From: Streptomyces zinciresistens K42
Lineage (GTDB): Bacteria > Actinomycetota > Actinomycetes > Streptomycetales > Streptomycetaceae
Reading direction: 5' to 3'
Length of the DNA: 64,000 nt
NCBI RefSeq assembly: GCF_000225525.1
Contig: NZ_AGBF01000011.1
Location: 1 to 64,000, forward strand
Under the pieces are notes generated by a model. That model had not been told where the DNA came from. It saw only the letters and a list, made by a program, of their open reading frames with translations, and did not search any database. The position numbers were made by a program, and so were the translations under genes. Below are positions 49,295-59,274 of this stretch, piece after piece (within the stretch, counting starts at the first letter, position 1; each line of letters starts with the position of its first letter).

Positions 49295-50770
49295 TCAGGT
49301 CTGCGCCATGTCCACGAAGCGGGAGTAGTGGCCCTGGAAGGCGACCGTGATCGTGGCTGTCGGGCCGTTGCGGTGCTTGCCCACGATGATGTCGGCCTCG
49401 CCCGCGCGGGGCGACTCCTTCTCGTAGGCGTCCTCACGGTGCAGCAGGATCACCATGTCGGCGTCCTGCTCGATGGAACCGGACTCACGCAGGTCGGACA
49501 CCATCGGCTTCTTGTCCGTGCGCTGCTCGGGACCACGGTTCAGCTGCGAGAGCGCGATGACCGGGACTTCCAGTTCCTTGGCGAGGAGCTTGAGGTTACG
49601 CGACATGTCCGAGACCTCCTGCTGACGGCTCTCGGAGCGTTTGGAACCGCCGGCCTGCATCAGCTGGAGATAGTCGATGATCACCAGCTTGATGTCGTTG
49701 CGCTGCTTGAGACGGCGGCACTTCGCGCGGATCTCCATCATCGACAGGTTCGGGGAGTCGTCGATGTAGAGCGGCGCCGCGGACACCTCGGGCATCCGGC
49801 GGGCCAGCCGTGTCCAGTCCTCGTCGGTCATCGTGCCGGACCGCATGTGGTGCAGAGCCACCCGCGCCTCGGCCGAGAGCAGGCGCATCGCGATCTCGTT
49901 GCGCCCCATTTCCAGGGAGAAGATGACGCTGGGCAGGTTGTGCTTGATCGACGCCGCCCGCGCGAAGTCCAGCGCCAGAGTGGACTTACCCATGGCGGGA
50001 CGGGCCGCGATGACGACCATCTGGCCGGGGTGCAGGCCGTTGGTGAGGGAGTCGAGATCGGTGAAGCCGGTGGGTACGCCCGTCATCTCGCCGGTGCGGG
50101 AGCCGATCGCCTCGATCTCGTCGAGCGCGCCCTCCATGATGTCGCCGAGGGGCAGATAGTCCTCGCTGGTCCGCTGCTCGGTGACCGCGTAGATCTCGGC
50201 CTGCGCACGGTTGACGATCTCGTCGACGTCGTCGTCGGCCGCGTATCCCATCTGTGTGATGCGGGTACCGGCCTCGACCAGGCGCCGCAGCACGGCACGC
50301 TCGTGGACGATCTCCGCGTAGTACTCGGCGTTCGCGGCCGTCGGCACCGTCTGGACGAGGGTGTGCAGATACGAGGCTCCGCCGACCTTGTTGATCTCAC
50401 CGCGCTTGGTGAGTTCGGCGGCGATGGTGATCGGGTCGGCCGGCTCGCCCTTGGCGTAGACGTCGAGGATCGCCTGGAAGATCGTCTCGTGCGCCGGCTT
50501 GTAGAAGTCGTGCCCCTTGATGACCTCGACCACGTCGGCGATCGCGTCCTTGGACAGGAGCATGCCGCCGAGCACCGACTGCTCGGCGTCGAGATCCTGC
50601 GGCGGCACCCGCTCGAAGGCGGAACCCCCGCCTTCCCACTCGCCGCTGTCCCGGCCCCGGTCGTGCTGCTCGTCACGGCCGCGGCCGTCGCCGCGGCGGC
50701 GGGAGGCGGGCAGACGATCGCCCGGCCCGCTGTCGGCCCACGGGTCGTTCAAGGGCTCGGAAATGCTCAC
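49295..50770 (-). CDS. dnaB: Replicative DNA helicase DnaB
   Basis: A 491-residue hexameric helicase. A 60-residue acidic/basic disordered N-terminus is followed by the DnaB N-domain (PPQDLDAEQSVLGGMLL), a linker, and the RecA-like core with Walker A ARPAMGKST, Walker B LVIIDYLQLM and the Arg finger region. No intein is present. GTG 50770 has GGAGG upstream and starts VSISEPLNDP; the longer frame upstream is not conserved. The promoter region has DnaA boxes. Confidence 0.96.
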   Translation of the reverse strand: MSISEPLNDPWADSGPGDRLPASRRRGDGRGRDEQHDRGRDSGEWEGGGSAFERVPPQDLDAEQSVLGGMLLSKDAIADVVEVIKGHDFYKPAHETIFQAILDVYAKGEPADPITIAAELTKRGEINKVGGASYLHTLVQTVPTAANAEYYAEIVHERAVLRRLVEAGTRITQMGYAADDDVDEIVNRAQAEIYAVTEQRTSEDYLPLGDIMEGALDEIEAIGSRTGEMTGVPTGFTDLDSLTNGLHPGQMVVIAARPAMGKSTLALDFARAASIKHNLPSVIFSLEMGRNEIAMRLLSAEARVALHHMRSGTMTDEDWTRLARRMPEVSAAPLYIDDSPNLSMMEIRAKCRRLKQRNDIKLVIIDYLQLMQAGGSKRSESRQQEVSDMSRNLKLLAKELEVPVIALSQLNRGPEQRTDKKPMVSDLRESGSIEQDADMVILLHREDAYEKESPRAGEADIIVGKHRNGPTATITVAFQGHYSRFVDMAQT

Positions 50771-50953
50771 CGAGCAACCTCCTCCCGTCCGCCGAGCGGA
50801 CCTCGCCGTGCCCCACAGTTCTACGGCACGCCACTGACAAAATGAGAGACCCAACTCCGCTTGTGGCAGGTCGTTTTTAGGGCGGTTTCCCGGCCGTCGG
50901 ACGCAGTGGGCGCCGGACCACGTTAGGCCCGTCGGCACCGTCAGCCAATCTGG

Positions 50954-51216
50954 TTATCCACAGGCCATGTGGACGACGGGCCCGATGCTGTGGAGAACTC
51001 GGCAAAACCTGTGCACGACCCGGTGGACAGCCCTGTGAACAAGACCCCGCCCCTTCCCGAAGACCATCCTTGACCTGCATCTTTGCCATCCACCGGCTGT
51101 GCAGAAGAAAAACTTCCCCAGTCGGACCAAGATCGCTTCGAACGGTGTGCGCGAGCACACCCCACGAGACGGGAAGTAAGGGTCTCAAGCGCATTGCATC
51201 TCTTACCTGTGGACGA
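50954..51216. promoter_or_regulatory. DnaA-box group in the dnaB/MATE divergent promoter region
   Basis: In the 460-base gap 50771-51230 lie one exact TTATCCACA (50954-50962) and one-mismatch boxes at 50968-50976, 50989-50997, 51034-51042 and 51208-51216 (minus-strand reading). The last is 15 bases before the MATE start. The group could let DnaA regulate dnaB. Confidence 0.55.
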
Positions 51217-51230
51217 TTAGATTGGTGGCC

Positions 51231-52568
51231 ATGACACAGGCCCCCGCGACTCCCAAGGCCGCCCGGCGGCAGCACGACCGAGAGATCGTCGCACTGGCCG
51301 TGCCGGCCTTCGGCGCCCTGGTCGCCGAGCCCCTTTTCGTGATGGCCGACAGCGCGATCGTCGGCCATCTCGGCACCGCCCAGCTCGCGGGCCTCGGGAT
51401 CGCTTCGGCCCTCCTCGTGACAGCCGTCAGCGTCTTCGTCTTCCTCGCCTACGCCACCACGGCGGCCGTCGCCCGCCGCGTGGGCGCCGGCGACCTCCAG
51501 GCGGCCATCCGCCAAGGCATGGACGGCATATGGCTCGCCCTTCTGCTGGGCGCCGTCGTCATCGCGGCGGTCCTCCCCACGGCCCCGTCCCTCGCGCAAC
51601 TCTTCGGCGCCTCCGACACCGCCGCCCCCTACGCGACGACCTATCTACGGATCTCGGCGCTCGGCATCCCCGCCATGCTGGTCGTCCTCGCCGCCACCGG
51701 CGTGCTGCGCGGCCTCCAGGACACGAGGACACCTCTCTACGTAGCCATCGGAGGCTTCGTCGCCAACGCCCTGCTGAACGTCGGCCTCGTCTACGGTGCC
51801 GGCCTCGGCATCGCGGGTTCCGCCTGGGGCACCGTCATCGCCCAGTGGGGCATGGCCGCGGTCTACCTCGTGGTCGTCGTGCGCGGGGCACGCAGGCACG
51901 GTGCCTCCCTGCGCCCCGATGCCGCCGGTATACGCGCCTCAGCCCAGGCCGGAATCCCGCTCCTGGTGCGCACACTCTCCCTCCGCGCCATTCTCATGAT
52001 CGCCACGGCGGTCGCGGCCCGCCTCGGGGACGCCGACGTGGCCGCCCACCAGATCATCCTGTCGCTGTGGAGTCTGCTCGCCTTCGCCCTGGACGCGATC
52101 GCCATCGCCGGGCAGGCCATCATCGGGCGCTATCTCGGCGCCGGTGACGCCCAGGGCGCCCGAGCCGCCTGTCGCCGCATGGTGGAGTGGGGCATCGCGG
52201 CCGGTGTCGTGCTGGGACTGCTCGTGGTGATCGCCCGGCCGCTGTTCCTGCCCCTGTTCACCAGCGACTCGGTTGTCCAGGACACCGCCCTGCCGGCGCT
52301 GCTGATGGTGGCGCTCTCCCAGCCGATCTGCGGGGTGGTCTTCGTTCTGGACGGCGTTCTGATGGGAGCGGGTGACGGGCCCTATCTCGCCGGGGCCATG
52401 GTGGTCACCCTGGCCCTCTTCACCCCGGTGGCTCTGCTGGTCCCCGTGCTGGGTGGAGGACTCACCGCGGTATGGGCGGCCATGACGCTGATGATGACCG
52501 TGCGCATGGCAACGCTCTGGCTGCGAGCCCGCTCGGGCCGCTGGATCGTCACGGGGGCGACCCGGTGA
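51231..52568 (+). CDS. MATE-family multidrug/cation exporter
   Basis: A 445-residue membrane exporter with about 12 helices in two repeats of six: ALAVPAFGALVAEPLFVMAD in the first and GIPLLVRTLSLRAILMIATA in the second. DinF-like by length and sequence. It exports drugs or metabolites in exchange for Na+ or H+; the substrate is unknown. ATG 51231 lies behind a DnaA box. Confidence 0.93.
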   Translation: MTQAPATPKAARRQHDREIVALAVPAFGALVAEPLFVMADSAIVGHLGTAQLAGLGIASALLVTAVSVFVFLAYATTAAVARRVGAGDLQAAIRQGMDGIWLALLLGAVVIAAVLPTAPSLAQLFGASDTAAPYATTYLRISALGIPAMLVVLAATGVLRGLQDTRTPLYVAIGGFVANALLNVGLVYGAGLGIAGSAWGTVIAQWGMAAVYLVVVVRGARRHGASLRPDAAGIRASAQAGIPLLVRTLSLRAILMIATAVAARLGDADVAAHQIILSLWSLLAFALDAIAIAGQAIIGRYLGAGDAQGARAACRRMVEWGIAAGVVLGLLVVIARPLFLPLFTSDSVVQDTALPALLMVALSQPICGVVFVLDGVLMGAGDGPYLAGAMVVTLALFTPVALLVPVLGGGLTAVWAAMTLMMTVRMATLWLRARSGRWIVTGATR

Positions 52569-52570
52569 CG

Positions 52571-52584
52571 GTTTCACGTGAAAC
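52571..52584. promoter_or_regulatory. parS site, perfect (first of a tandem pair)
   Basis: GTTTCACGTGAAAC three bases after the MATE stop; the second copy starts 19 bases on. Confidence 0.93.
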
Positions 52585-52589
52585 AGCGT

Positions 52590-52603
52590 GTTTCACGTGA
52601 AAC
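52590..52603. promoter_or_regulatory. parS site, perfect (second of a tandem pair)
   Basis: GTTTCACGTGAAAC. The 19-base spacing puts both sites close to two helical turns apart, on nearly the same DNA face. Confidence 0.93.
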
Positions 52604-52664
52604 GGGCCCACGGTCCTTCGCACTCCAACCCCCGCCGCGCCCCGCGCCCCCGTGTCAGGCCACA

Positions 52665-52708
52665 GAGAAGGGGCCGTACCCGTCGTCGTCCGGGTACGGC
52701 CCCTTCTC
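52665..52708. terminator. Terminator hairpin of the rpsF operon
   Basis: GAGAAGGGGCCGTACCC, a ten-base loop, and the perfect complement GGGTACGGCCCCTTCTC give a 17-bp stem between rplI and MATE; it can serve both strands. Confidence 0.92.
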
Positions 52709-52733
52709 CCAGCTTGTCAGCCGAGCACGGCGA

Positions 52734-53180
52734 TCAGGCCGCGATGACCTCGATGTTGACCTTGGCGGCCACCTCGGGGTGCAGACGCACGGACGTCTCG
52801 TGGGCGCCCAGGGTCTTGATCGGCGAACCGAGCTCGATACGGCGCTTGTCGACCTCGGGACCACCGGCGGCCTTGATCGCGGAAGCGACGTCGGCCGGGG
52901 TGACGGAACCGAAGAGACGACCGGCGTCGCCGGAGCGGACGGCCAGACGGACCTTCACGCCCTCGAGCTGGGCCTTCACAGCGTTGGCCTGCTCGATGGT
53001 CTGGATCTCGTGGATCTTGCGAGCACGACGGATCTGTGCGACGTCCTTCTCGCCACCCTTGGTCCAGCGGATAGCGAACTTCCGCGGGATCAGGTAGTTG
53101 CGAGCGTAGCCGTCCTTGACGTCGACGACGTCGCCCGCGGCACCGAGGCCGGAGACCTCGTGGGTCAGGATGATCTTCAT
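52734..53180 (-). CDS. rplI: 50S ribosomal protein bL9
   Basis: A 148-residue protein. [20 protein letters not shown] and [16 protein letters not shown] are the bL9 signature; a long helix links to the C-terminal domain. It binds 23S rRNA at the L1 stalk base. It ends the rpsF-ssb-rpsR-rplI operon, 18 bases after rpsR. Confidence 0.97.
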   Translation of the reverse strand: MKIILTHEVSGLGAAGDVVDVKDGYARNYLIPRKFAIRWTKGGEKDVAQIRRARKIHEIQTIEQANAVKAQLEGVKVRLAVRSGDAGRLFGSVTPADVASAIKAAGGPEVDKRRIELGSPIKTLGAHETSVRLHPEVAAKVNIEVIAA

Positions 53181-53198
53181 GAGTCGGTCACCCTTCCC

Positions 53199-53435
53199 TT
53201 ATCGCGCGGTGGAGGTGTAGGGCAGCAGCGCCATCTCACGGCTGTTCTTGACGGCCGTGGCGACGTCACGCTGGTGCTGCGTGCAGTTGCCGGTCACGCG
53301 GCGGGCACGGATCTTGCCGCGGTCGGAAATGAACTTCCGCAGCATGTTCGTGTCCTTGTAGTCCACGTACGTGACCTTGTCCTTGCAGAAAGCGCAGACC
53401 TTCTTCTTCGGCTTGCGCACAGGCGGCTTCGCCAT
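53199..53435 (-). CDS. rpsR: 30S ribosomal protein bS18
   Basis: A 78-residue protein: [20 protein letters not shown] and then [20 protein letters not shown], the bS18 signature. Three Cys residues (two in CAFC) are kept, so this is the zinc-type (C+) form; Streptomyces often have a second, zinc-free copy elsewhere. Confidence 0.97.
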   Translation of the reverse strand: MAKPPVRKPKKKVCAFCKDKVTYVDYKDTNMLRKFISDRGKIRARRVTGNCTQHQRDVATAVKNSREMALLPYTSTAR

Positions 53436-53493
53436 GGGTGTTTCTCCTGTGTGATCAAGAAGTGTGGGTACGGCCCACCCCTGACCCGAAGGT

Positions 53494-54096
53494 CTAGAAG
53501 GGGGGCTCGTCCGAGTAGCCGCCGCTGTTGCCACCGCCGCCGGAGTTTCCACCCCAGCCGCCGCCACCGCCGCCGCCCTGGTTGCCACCGGCGGGTGCGC
53601 TGGTCGCCCAGGGGTCGTCGGCGGGAGCACCGCCGCCCTGCTGGCCGCCGCCGGAGTTGCCACCCCAGCCGCCACCACCCTGGCCGCCACCGCCACCGCC
53701 GCCGTAACCACCCTGGCCACCGCGCGCGCCACCGGAGGTCTTGGTGACCTTGGCCGTGGCGCTGCGCAGGCTGGCGCCGACTTCCTCGACGTCCAGCTCG
53801 TAGACCGTGCGCTTGACGCCCTCACGGTCCTCGTAGGACCGCTGCTTCAGCCGGCCCTGCACGATGACGCGCATGCCTCGCTGGAGCGACTCCGCGACGT
53901 TCTCCGCCGCCTGACGCCAGACCGAGCAGGTGAGGAAGAGGCTTTCGCCGTCCTTCCACTCGTTCGTCTGGCGGTCGAAGGTGCGGGGGGTCGACGCGAC
54001 ACGGAACTTCGCGACGGCCGCACCGGACGGGGTGAAGCGCAGCTCGGGGTCGTCGACAAGATTGCCGACGACCGTGATGACGGTCTCGCCTGCCAT
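53494..54096 (-). CDS. ssb: Single-stranded DNA-binding protein
   Basis: A 200-residue protein: an OB fold ([20 protein letters not shown] to about 115), a Gly-rich disordered linker (about 120-190), and the acidic interaction tip DEPPF, where the consensus is DDDIPF. The OB fold binds ssDNA as a tetramer; the tip recruits repair and replication proteins. It lies between rpsF and rpsR, as usual. Confidence 0.97.
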   Translation of the reverse strand: MAGETVITVVGNLVDDPELRFTPSGAAVAKFRVASTPRTFDRQTNEWKDGESLFLTCSVWRQAAENVAESLQRGMRVIVQGRLKQRSYEDREGVKRTVYELDVEEVGASLRSATAKVTKTSGGARGGQGGYGGGGGGGQGGGGWGGNSGGGQQGGGAPADDPWATSAPAGGNQGGGGGGGWGGNSGGGGNSGGYSDEPPF

Positions 54097-54169
54097 GGGG
54101 AACCTCTCGGCGGGATTGCTCTGGCTGCTTGCTTGCTACTCGAAACCCGAGATCAGCTGAGCGGAGGGC

Positions 54170-54460
54170 TCAGTGGGTCTCGGGGCGGAGGACCTTGGTC
54201 CGGAGGACCGACTCGTTCAGGTTCATCTGGCGGTCGAGCTCCTTGACGACCGCAGGCTCGGCCTGCAGGTCGATGACCGAGTAGATGCCCTCGGGCTTCT
54301 TCTTGATCTCGTACGAGAGACGACGACGGCCCCAGGTGTCGACCTTCTCGACCTTGCCGTTGCCCTCACGGACGACGGAGAGGAAGTTCTCGATCAGGGG
54401 GGCGACAGCGCGCTCCTCCAGATCGGGGTCGAGGATGACCATCACCTCGTAGTGACGCAT
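54170..54460 (-). CDS. rpsF: 30S ribosomal protein bS6
   Basis: A 96-residue protein: [32 protein letters not shown] and [10 protein letters not shown]. It pairs with bS18 in the 30S platform. GGAGG lies seven bases before ATG 54460. It is the first gene of the rpsF-ssb-rpsR-rplI operon. Confidence 0.97.
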   Translation of the reverse strand: MRHYEVMVILDPDLEERAVAPLIENFLSVVREGNGKVEKVDTWGRRRLSYEIKKKPEGIYSVIDLQAEPAVVKELDRQMNLNESVLRTKVLRPETH

Positions 54461-54725
54461 GTGGAACCCACCTCCTTTGGACTCGGCGGCCACGGTCGTT
54501 CCGTGGCAGGAGGGTTGTGATGCGTACGCAACGGTATCGGCGGGCACTGACAACCGGGGACGGCCTCGCGGCTTGCCCCGATTCGCCCCGGGCAGACACC
54601 GGTGCAGACGGTACACAGTACCCGCACACCTGCTTCCGGTTGAAATCCGGCCGCCATGGCCCACAATCTGTACACATCGGGTGTGTACGGCGCTACGATG
54701 CGCCGCCTTCCGCAGGAGGTGCCCT

Positions 54726-55034
54726 ATGGCACAGGCAATGCGACCGAACACCGTCGGCGGCCTCTTCGCCACGGACGGCAAGCCCCACCCCCTCCAGGAC
54801 ACGCTGATGGCGGTGACCCTGGTGCTCGGCATCACGTCGTTCGTCACGGCCCAGTTCGACTTCCTGCACCTGCTCAGCTCCTGGACGGGCCTGGTGGGCA
54901 TCCTCACCGGTGGGTACGGCCAGTGGATCTCGGTGACGACCCGCGAACGCTTCGGCCTGATCGTGGGTCTCGGCGCCTCCGCGGTCGGCTTCTTCCTGGG
55001 CATGGCGCACGGCGGGCTCTTCGGCGGCTTGTGA
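54726..55034 (+). CDS. Small membrane protein
   Basis: A 102-residue protein with three hydrophobic helices: [39 protein letters not shown] and [28 protein letters not shown] lies just upstream of ATG 54726. It diverges from rpsF across 265 bases. Conserved in Streptomyces as far as I recall; its function is unknown. Confidence 0.82.
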   Translation: MAQAMRPNTVGGLFATDGKPHPLQDTLMAVTLVLGITSFVTAQFDFLHLLSSWTGLVGILTGGYGQWISVTTRERFGLIVGLGASAVGFFLGMAHGGLFGGL

Positions 55035-55249
55035 CGCGCCCAGGGTCGGATCACCCCCGCCCGCGCGGGAGGCACTTCCGAACATCGGTGGAACACCGCA
55101 TAGAACACCCTCGACCGCCCCGGCGGCCCACAAAGCCGTGACTAAGCCCCGTACGCCCAGTCGAGGCGCTCCGAAGGCGCAGTAGGCTTCGGCGCGAGAG
55201 CCGGAGCCCCTGTATCCATGGGGACACCCCAGCCCGAGGAGCGCCCCGA

Positions 55250-56368
55250 ATGAGCCTGACCCTGAGGACGATCAGTCGCGAGCAGCATCTGGCGTACATC
55301 CAGAGCCTGCCGTCGGCGAGCCACATGCAGGTCCCGGCCTGGGCTGACGTCAAGGCTGAGTGGCGTTCGGAGAGCCTCGGCTGGTTCGACCGGAGCGGCG
55401 CGCTGGTCGGCGCGGGTCTCGTCCTCTACCGTCAGCTGCCCAAGATCAAGCGCTACCTCGCCTATCTGCCCGAGGGCCCGGTCATCAACTGGTTCGCGCC
55501 GAACCTGACCGAGTGGCTGGAGCCCATGCTCGCGCACCTCAAGCAGCAGGGCGCCTTCTCGGTCAAGATGGGCCCGCCGGTGATCATCCGGCGCTGGGAG
55601 GCCGGCACCATCAAGCAGGGCATCCAGAACCCCGACGTGAAGCGGCTGCGCGACATCGAGGCCGACTTCATCGAGCCGCGCGCCTTCGAGGTCGCGGACA
55701 AGCTGCGCCGCATGGGCTGGCAGCAGGGCGAGGACGGCGGGGCCGGCTTCGGCGACGTGCAGCCCCGGTACGTCTACCAGGTGCCGCTCGCCAACCGGTC
55801 TCTGGAAGAGGTCCACAAGAACTTCAACCAGCTGTGGCGGCGCAACATCAAGAAGGCCGAGAAGGCCGGCGTCGAGGTCGTCCAGGGCGGATACCAGGAC
55901 CTGGAGGAGTGGCAGCGGCTGTACGAGATCACGGCCGTGCGCGACCACTTCCGACCGCGCCCGCTGTCGTACTTCCAGCGCATGTGGACGGCCCTCAACA
56001 CCGAGGACCCCAACCGGATGCGGCTGTACTTCGCCCGGCACAACGGGGTGAACCTGTCCGCGGCGACCATGCTGATCGTCGGCGGCCACGTCTGGTACTC
56101 CTACGGCGCATCCGACAACATCGGCCGCGAGGTCAGGCCCTCGAACGCGATGCAGTGGCGGATGCTGCGCGACGCCTACGCGCTCGGCGCCACCGTCTAC
56201 GACCTGCGCGGCATCTCCGACTCGCTGGACGAGACCGACCACCTCTTCGGTCTGATCCAGTTCAAGGTGGGCACGGGCGGCCAGGCCGCCGAGTACCTCG
56301 GCGAGTGGGACTTCCCGCTGAACAAGCTGCTGCACAAGGCACTCGACATCTACATGTCGCGTCGCTGA
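55250..56368 (+). CDS. femX: FemX-type peptidoglycan bridge aminoacyltransferase
   Basis: A 372-residue enzyme of the FemABX family that adds the first glycine to the lipid II stem peptide using Gly-tRNA; FemX is essential in S. coelicolor. It shows two GNAT-like halves (ASHMQVPAWADVKAEW; YEITAVRDHFRPRPLSYFQR) joined by helical arms (LEEVHKNFNQLWRRNIKKAEK). The start is ATG 55250 with GAGGAG upstream. It is probably co-transcribed with the gene at 56464. Confidence 0.92.
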   Translation: MSLTLRTISREQHLAYIQSLPSASHMQVPAWADVKAEWRSESLGWFDRSGALVGAGLVLYRQLPKIKRYLAYLPEGPVINWFAPNLTEWLEPMLAHLKQQGAFSVKMGPPVIIRRWEAGTIKQGIQNPDVKRLRDIEADFIEPRAFEVADKLRRMGWQQGEDGGAGFGDVQPRYVYQVPLANRSLEEVHKNFNQLWRRNIKKAEKAGVEVVQGGYQDLEEWQRLYEITAVRDHFRPRPLSYFQRMWTALNTEDPNRMRLYFARHNGVNLSAATMLIVGGHVWYSYGASDNIGREVRPSNAMQWRMLRDAYALGATVYDLRGISDSLDETDHLFGLIQFKVGTGGQAAEYLGEWDFPLNKLLHKALDIYMSRR

Positions 56369-56463
56369 GCGCGCGCTCCCCGCTTCGGTCCGGCCGATGG
56401 CCGCACCGTCCACAGCTCCTCCTCTGACACACCGCAGCCACGAGAAAGGCTCCAGGTCCGGCC

Positions 56464-57495
56464 ATGGCGCTCACGCTCTACGTCGACACCGCGCGCTGGC
56501 GGGCGCACCACAAGCACGTGCAGGAGCAGTTCCCGGGACTCGTCCCGGTCTGCAAGGGCAACGGCTACGGGTTCGGGCACGAGCGGCTGGCCGAGGAGGC
56601 CACCCGGCTGGGCTCCGACGTCCTCGCGGTCGGCACGACCTACGAGGCCGCGCGCATCAAGGACTGGTTCGGCGGTGACCTGCTCGTGCTGACGCCGTAC
56701 CGGCGCGGCGAGGAGCCGGTGCCGCTGCCCGACCGGGTGATCCGCTCGGTGTCCTCGGTGGACGGTGTGTACGGCCTCGTGGGTGCCCGCGTCGTCATCG
56801 AGGTGATGTCCTCGATGAAGCGGCACGGGGTCAGCGAGCACGAACTGCCGCAGCTGCACTCCGCCATAGAGAACGTCCGGCTGGAGGGCTTCGCCATCCA
56901 CCTGCCGCTGGACCGCACCGACGGCTCGGACGCGGTCGAGGAGGTCATCGGCTGGATGGACCGTCTGCGCGCGGCCCGGCTGCCGCTGCACACGATGTTC
57001 GTCAGCCATCTCAAGGCCGAGGAACTCGCCCGTCTCCAGCAGCAGTTCCCGCAGACCCGCTTCCGCGCCCGGATCGGGACACGGCTGTGGCTGGGCGACC
57101 ACGAGGCCACCGAGTACCGCGGCGCGGTCCTCGACGTCACGCGCGTCTCCAAGGGCGACCGTTTCGGCTACCGGCAGCAGAAGACGGCCTCCGACGGCTT
57201 CCTGGTCGTCGTGGCGGGCGGCACCTCGCACGGGGTCGGCCTGGAGGCGCCGAAGGCCCTGCACGGCGTCATGCCGCGCGCCAAGGGCGTCGCCCGCGCC
57301 GGTCTGGCCACGGTGAACCGGAACCTCTCCCCGTTCGTCTGGGGCGGCAAGCAGCGCTGGTTCGCCGAGCCCCCGCACATGCAGGTCTCGATCCTGTTCG
57401 TGCCGTCGGACGCTCCCGAGCCGAAGGTCGGTGACGAGTTGGTCGCCCATCTGCGGAACACCACCACGCAGTTCGACCGGATCGTCGACCGCTGA
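56464..57495 (+). CDS. Alanine-racemase-fold (type III PLP) protein
   Basis: A 343-residue protein. The PLP lysine sits in VCKGNGYGFGHERLAEEA (about residues 30-47), and the barrel has MSSMKRHGV and LRIGTRLWLG-like strands; the C-terminal domain is beta-rich. The second catalytic Tyr of alanine racemase is not obvious, so true racemase activity is uncertain. It follows femX by 95 bases, suggesting a role near peptidoglycan synthesis. Confidence 0.82.
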   Translation: MALTLYVDTARWRAHHKHVQEQFPGLVPVCKGNGYGFGHERLAEEATRLGSDVLAVGTTYEAARIKDWFGGDLLVLTPYRRGEEPVPLPDRVIRSVSSVDGVYGLVGARVVIEVMSSMKRHGVSEHELPQLHSAIENVRLEGFAIHLPLDRTDGSDAVEEVIGWMDRLRAARLPLHTMFVSHLKAEELARLQQQFPQTRFRARIGTRLWLGDHEATEYRGAVLDVTRVSKGDRFGYRQQKTASDGFLVVVAGGTSHGVGLEAPKALHGVMPRAKGVARAGLATVNRNLSPFVWGGKQRWFAEPPHMQVSILFVPSDAPEPKVGDELVAHLRNTTTQFDRIVDR

Positions 57496-57524
57496 GCCAT
57501 CGCCGCTCCGGCGGCACCGAACAC

Positions 57525-57566
57525 CACGAAGGCCGTACACGGACCACTCCGTGTACGGCCTTCGTG
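57525..57566. terminator. Bidirectional terminator hairpin
   Basis: CACGAAGGCCGTACACG, an eight-base loop, and the perfect complement CGTGTACGGCCTTCGTG (17-bp stem) lie between convergent genes. Confidence 0.92.
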
Positions 57567-57589
57567 CGGGTGACTCCGGGCCTGTTCGC

Positions 57590-59089
57590 TCAGAGCGAAC
57601 CCTCGGCGGGCTGCGGCTTGCCCCATTCCACCCGGGGCCCCTCGAACTGGACGGCCTGCCGGGGCGGACGGGCCGCCGCGCCCAGCACGAATGCGTCCTC
57701 GGCCCCGTCCAGGACCCCGCCGGAGGGGTCGTCGTCCCCGGCCCGGCGAACGGGATCACGGTCCGGCATGAGGATGTCGCGCACGACGACGGCGCACAGG
57801 TACAGCGTTCCGAGCAGATGCAGACCGATCGCCCAGTGGTAGCCGGCCGGTGGCAGTCCCTTGTGGGCGTCCCCGCTGGTCGTGTACGCGAGGTACATCC
57901 AGATGCCCAGGAAGTACGCCACCTCGCACGCCTGCCAGATGAGGAAGTCCCGCCACTTCGGCCGGGCGAGCACGGCGAGCGGCACCAGCCACAGGACGTA
58001 CTGCGGCGAGTAGACCTTGTTGGTGAGGATGAACGCGGCGACGATCAGGAAGGCCAGTTGGGCGAACCGGGGCCGCCGCGGCGCGGTGAGCGTCAGCGCG
58101 GCCACGCCGGCGCAGCACAGCAGCATCAGCAGGGTGGCGAGGGTGTTCACGGTCTCGGTGCTCAGCGGGTCCGAGGAGTTCTGCGCCAGGATCAGCCAGA
58201 ACGACCCGAAGTCGACGCCGCGCTCCTGGCTGAACCGGTAGAACTGCGACCAGCCGTCCCAGGCCAGGAGCATCACCGGAAGGTTCACGACCAGCCAGGA
58301 GACGACCGTGCCGCCCAGCGCGGCGCCGAACTGCCGCCATTTGCCGGCACGCCAGCACAGGACGAACAACGGGCCGAGCAGGAGGACGGGATAGAGCTTC
58401 GCCGCAGTGGCCAGGCCGAGCAGGATGCCGAAGGCGAGCGGGCGGCCCCGCGACCACATCAGCATCGCGGCGGCCGTGAGGGCGACGGCCAGCAGGTCCC
58501 AGTTGATGGTCGCCGTCAGCGCGACGGCGGGCGCCAGGGCGACGAGGAGACCGTCCCAGGGGCGCCGGGCGTGGGTACGGGCCACACAGACGGCGATGAC
58601 GGCCGCGCAGATCATCAGCAGCCCGGCGTTGGCCATCCAGTACCACTGCTGCTGGTCCCGGACGCCGCCGCTGCCCGGGGTCAGCCAGGAGGCGACCTCC
58701 ATGAAGACACCGGTCAGCACCGGGTACTCCAGGTACTTCATGTCGCCGGGGAGCTTGTCGAAGTAGGGCACGAGCCCGTCGGCGAAGCCTCGGCCCTGAT
58801 ACAGGTGCGGGATGTCCGAGTAGCAGGCGTTCGTGTACTGCGAGCTGGCGCCGACGAACCAGGAGCCGTTGTAGCAGGGCGCCTTCTGGACCATACCGAG
58901 GGCGAACATGCCGATGGCCACCAGCGCGACGATCCGCACGGGCGTCCACCAGGACGTCCCGAGCAGGGCGAGGCGCCCGATGGGGCCGCCGATCAGCTCG
59001 CTGCCGCGCGCGGCGACCCCGTCCTCCCTGGTCGGCCGCACCAGGTCCGGCTCATGCGTGCTCGTGGGCGTCGTCTCTGCACTGGGCAT
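57590..59089 (-). CDS. Membrane glycosyltransferase of the GT87 (PimE-like mannosyltransferase) type
   Basis: A 499-residue protein with about 10-12 helices. An extracytoplasmic loop near 75-120 (GSWFVGASSQYTNACYSDIP) is followed by YFDKLPGDMKYLEYPVLTG, the latter with the acidic catalytic-type residue. GT87 enzymes transfer mannose from polyprenyl phosphate to lipids or glycans. ATG 59089 is preferred to 59098 from its AGGA spacing. It lies beside cell-wall genes. Confidence 0.82.
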   Translation of the reverse strand: MPSAETTPTSTHEPDLVRPTREDGVAARGSELIGGPIGRLALLGTSWWTPVRIVALVAIGMFALGMVQKAPCYNGSWFVGASSQYTNACYSDIPHLYQGRGFADGLVPYFDKLPGDMKYLEYPVLTGVFMEVASWLTPGSGGVRDQQQWYWMANAGLLMICAAVIAVCVARTHARRPWDGLLVALAPAVALTATINWDLLAVALTAAAMLMWSRGRPLAFGILLGLATAAKLYPVLLLGPLFVLCWRAGKWRQFGAALGGTVVSWLVVNLPVMLLAWDGWSQFYRFSQERGVDFGSFWLILAQNSSDPLSTETVNTLATLLMLLCCAGVAALTLTAPRRPRFAQLAFLIVAAFILTNKVYSPQYVLWLVPLAVLARPKWRDFLIWQACEVAYFLGIWMYLAYTTSGDAHKGLPPAGYHWAIGLHLLGTLYLCAVVVRDILMPDRDPVRRAGDDDPSGGVLDGAEDAFVLGAAARPPRQAVQFEGPRVEWGKPQPAEGSL

Positions 59090-59152
59090 GGGGCACATCC
59101 TGCCGTACCCGGCCGGGAAGGGTGCGGGGACGAGGGAGAGGGCCGACTGCTT

Positions 59153-59166
59153 GTTTCACGTGAAAC
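59153..59166. promoter_or_regulatory. parS site, perfect (first of a tandem pair)
   Basis: GTTTCACGTGAAAC upstream of the glycosyltransferase gene; its partner starts 18 bases further on. Confidence 0.93.
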
Positions 59167-59170
59167 CGAC

Positions 59171-59184
59171 GTTTCACGTGAAAC
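59171..59184. promoter_or_regulatory. parS site, perfect (second of a tandem pair)
   Basis: GTTTCACGTGAAAC, 18 bases from the previous copy, in the gap between the glycosyltransferase start and the end of the PBP gene. Confidence 0.93.
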
Positions 59185-59274
59185 ATCCCCAGCGCGGCAG
59201 GCGCTGACGGGAGGCCCGCCGCGCCCTTGATCGCCGGCACCCCCGCGAAGGCGCCTGGAGGGGCCCGGGAAGGC

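Noticed and set aside
53500..53760. Repeat-rich stretch as CRISPR or satellite
   Set aside because: It is the Gly-rich linker of Ssb; the repetition is due to Gly codons.
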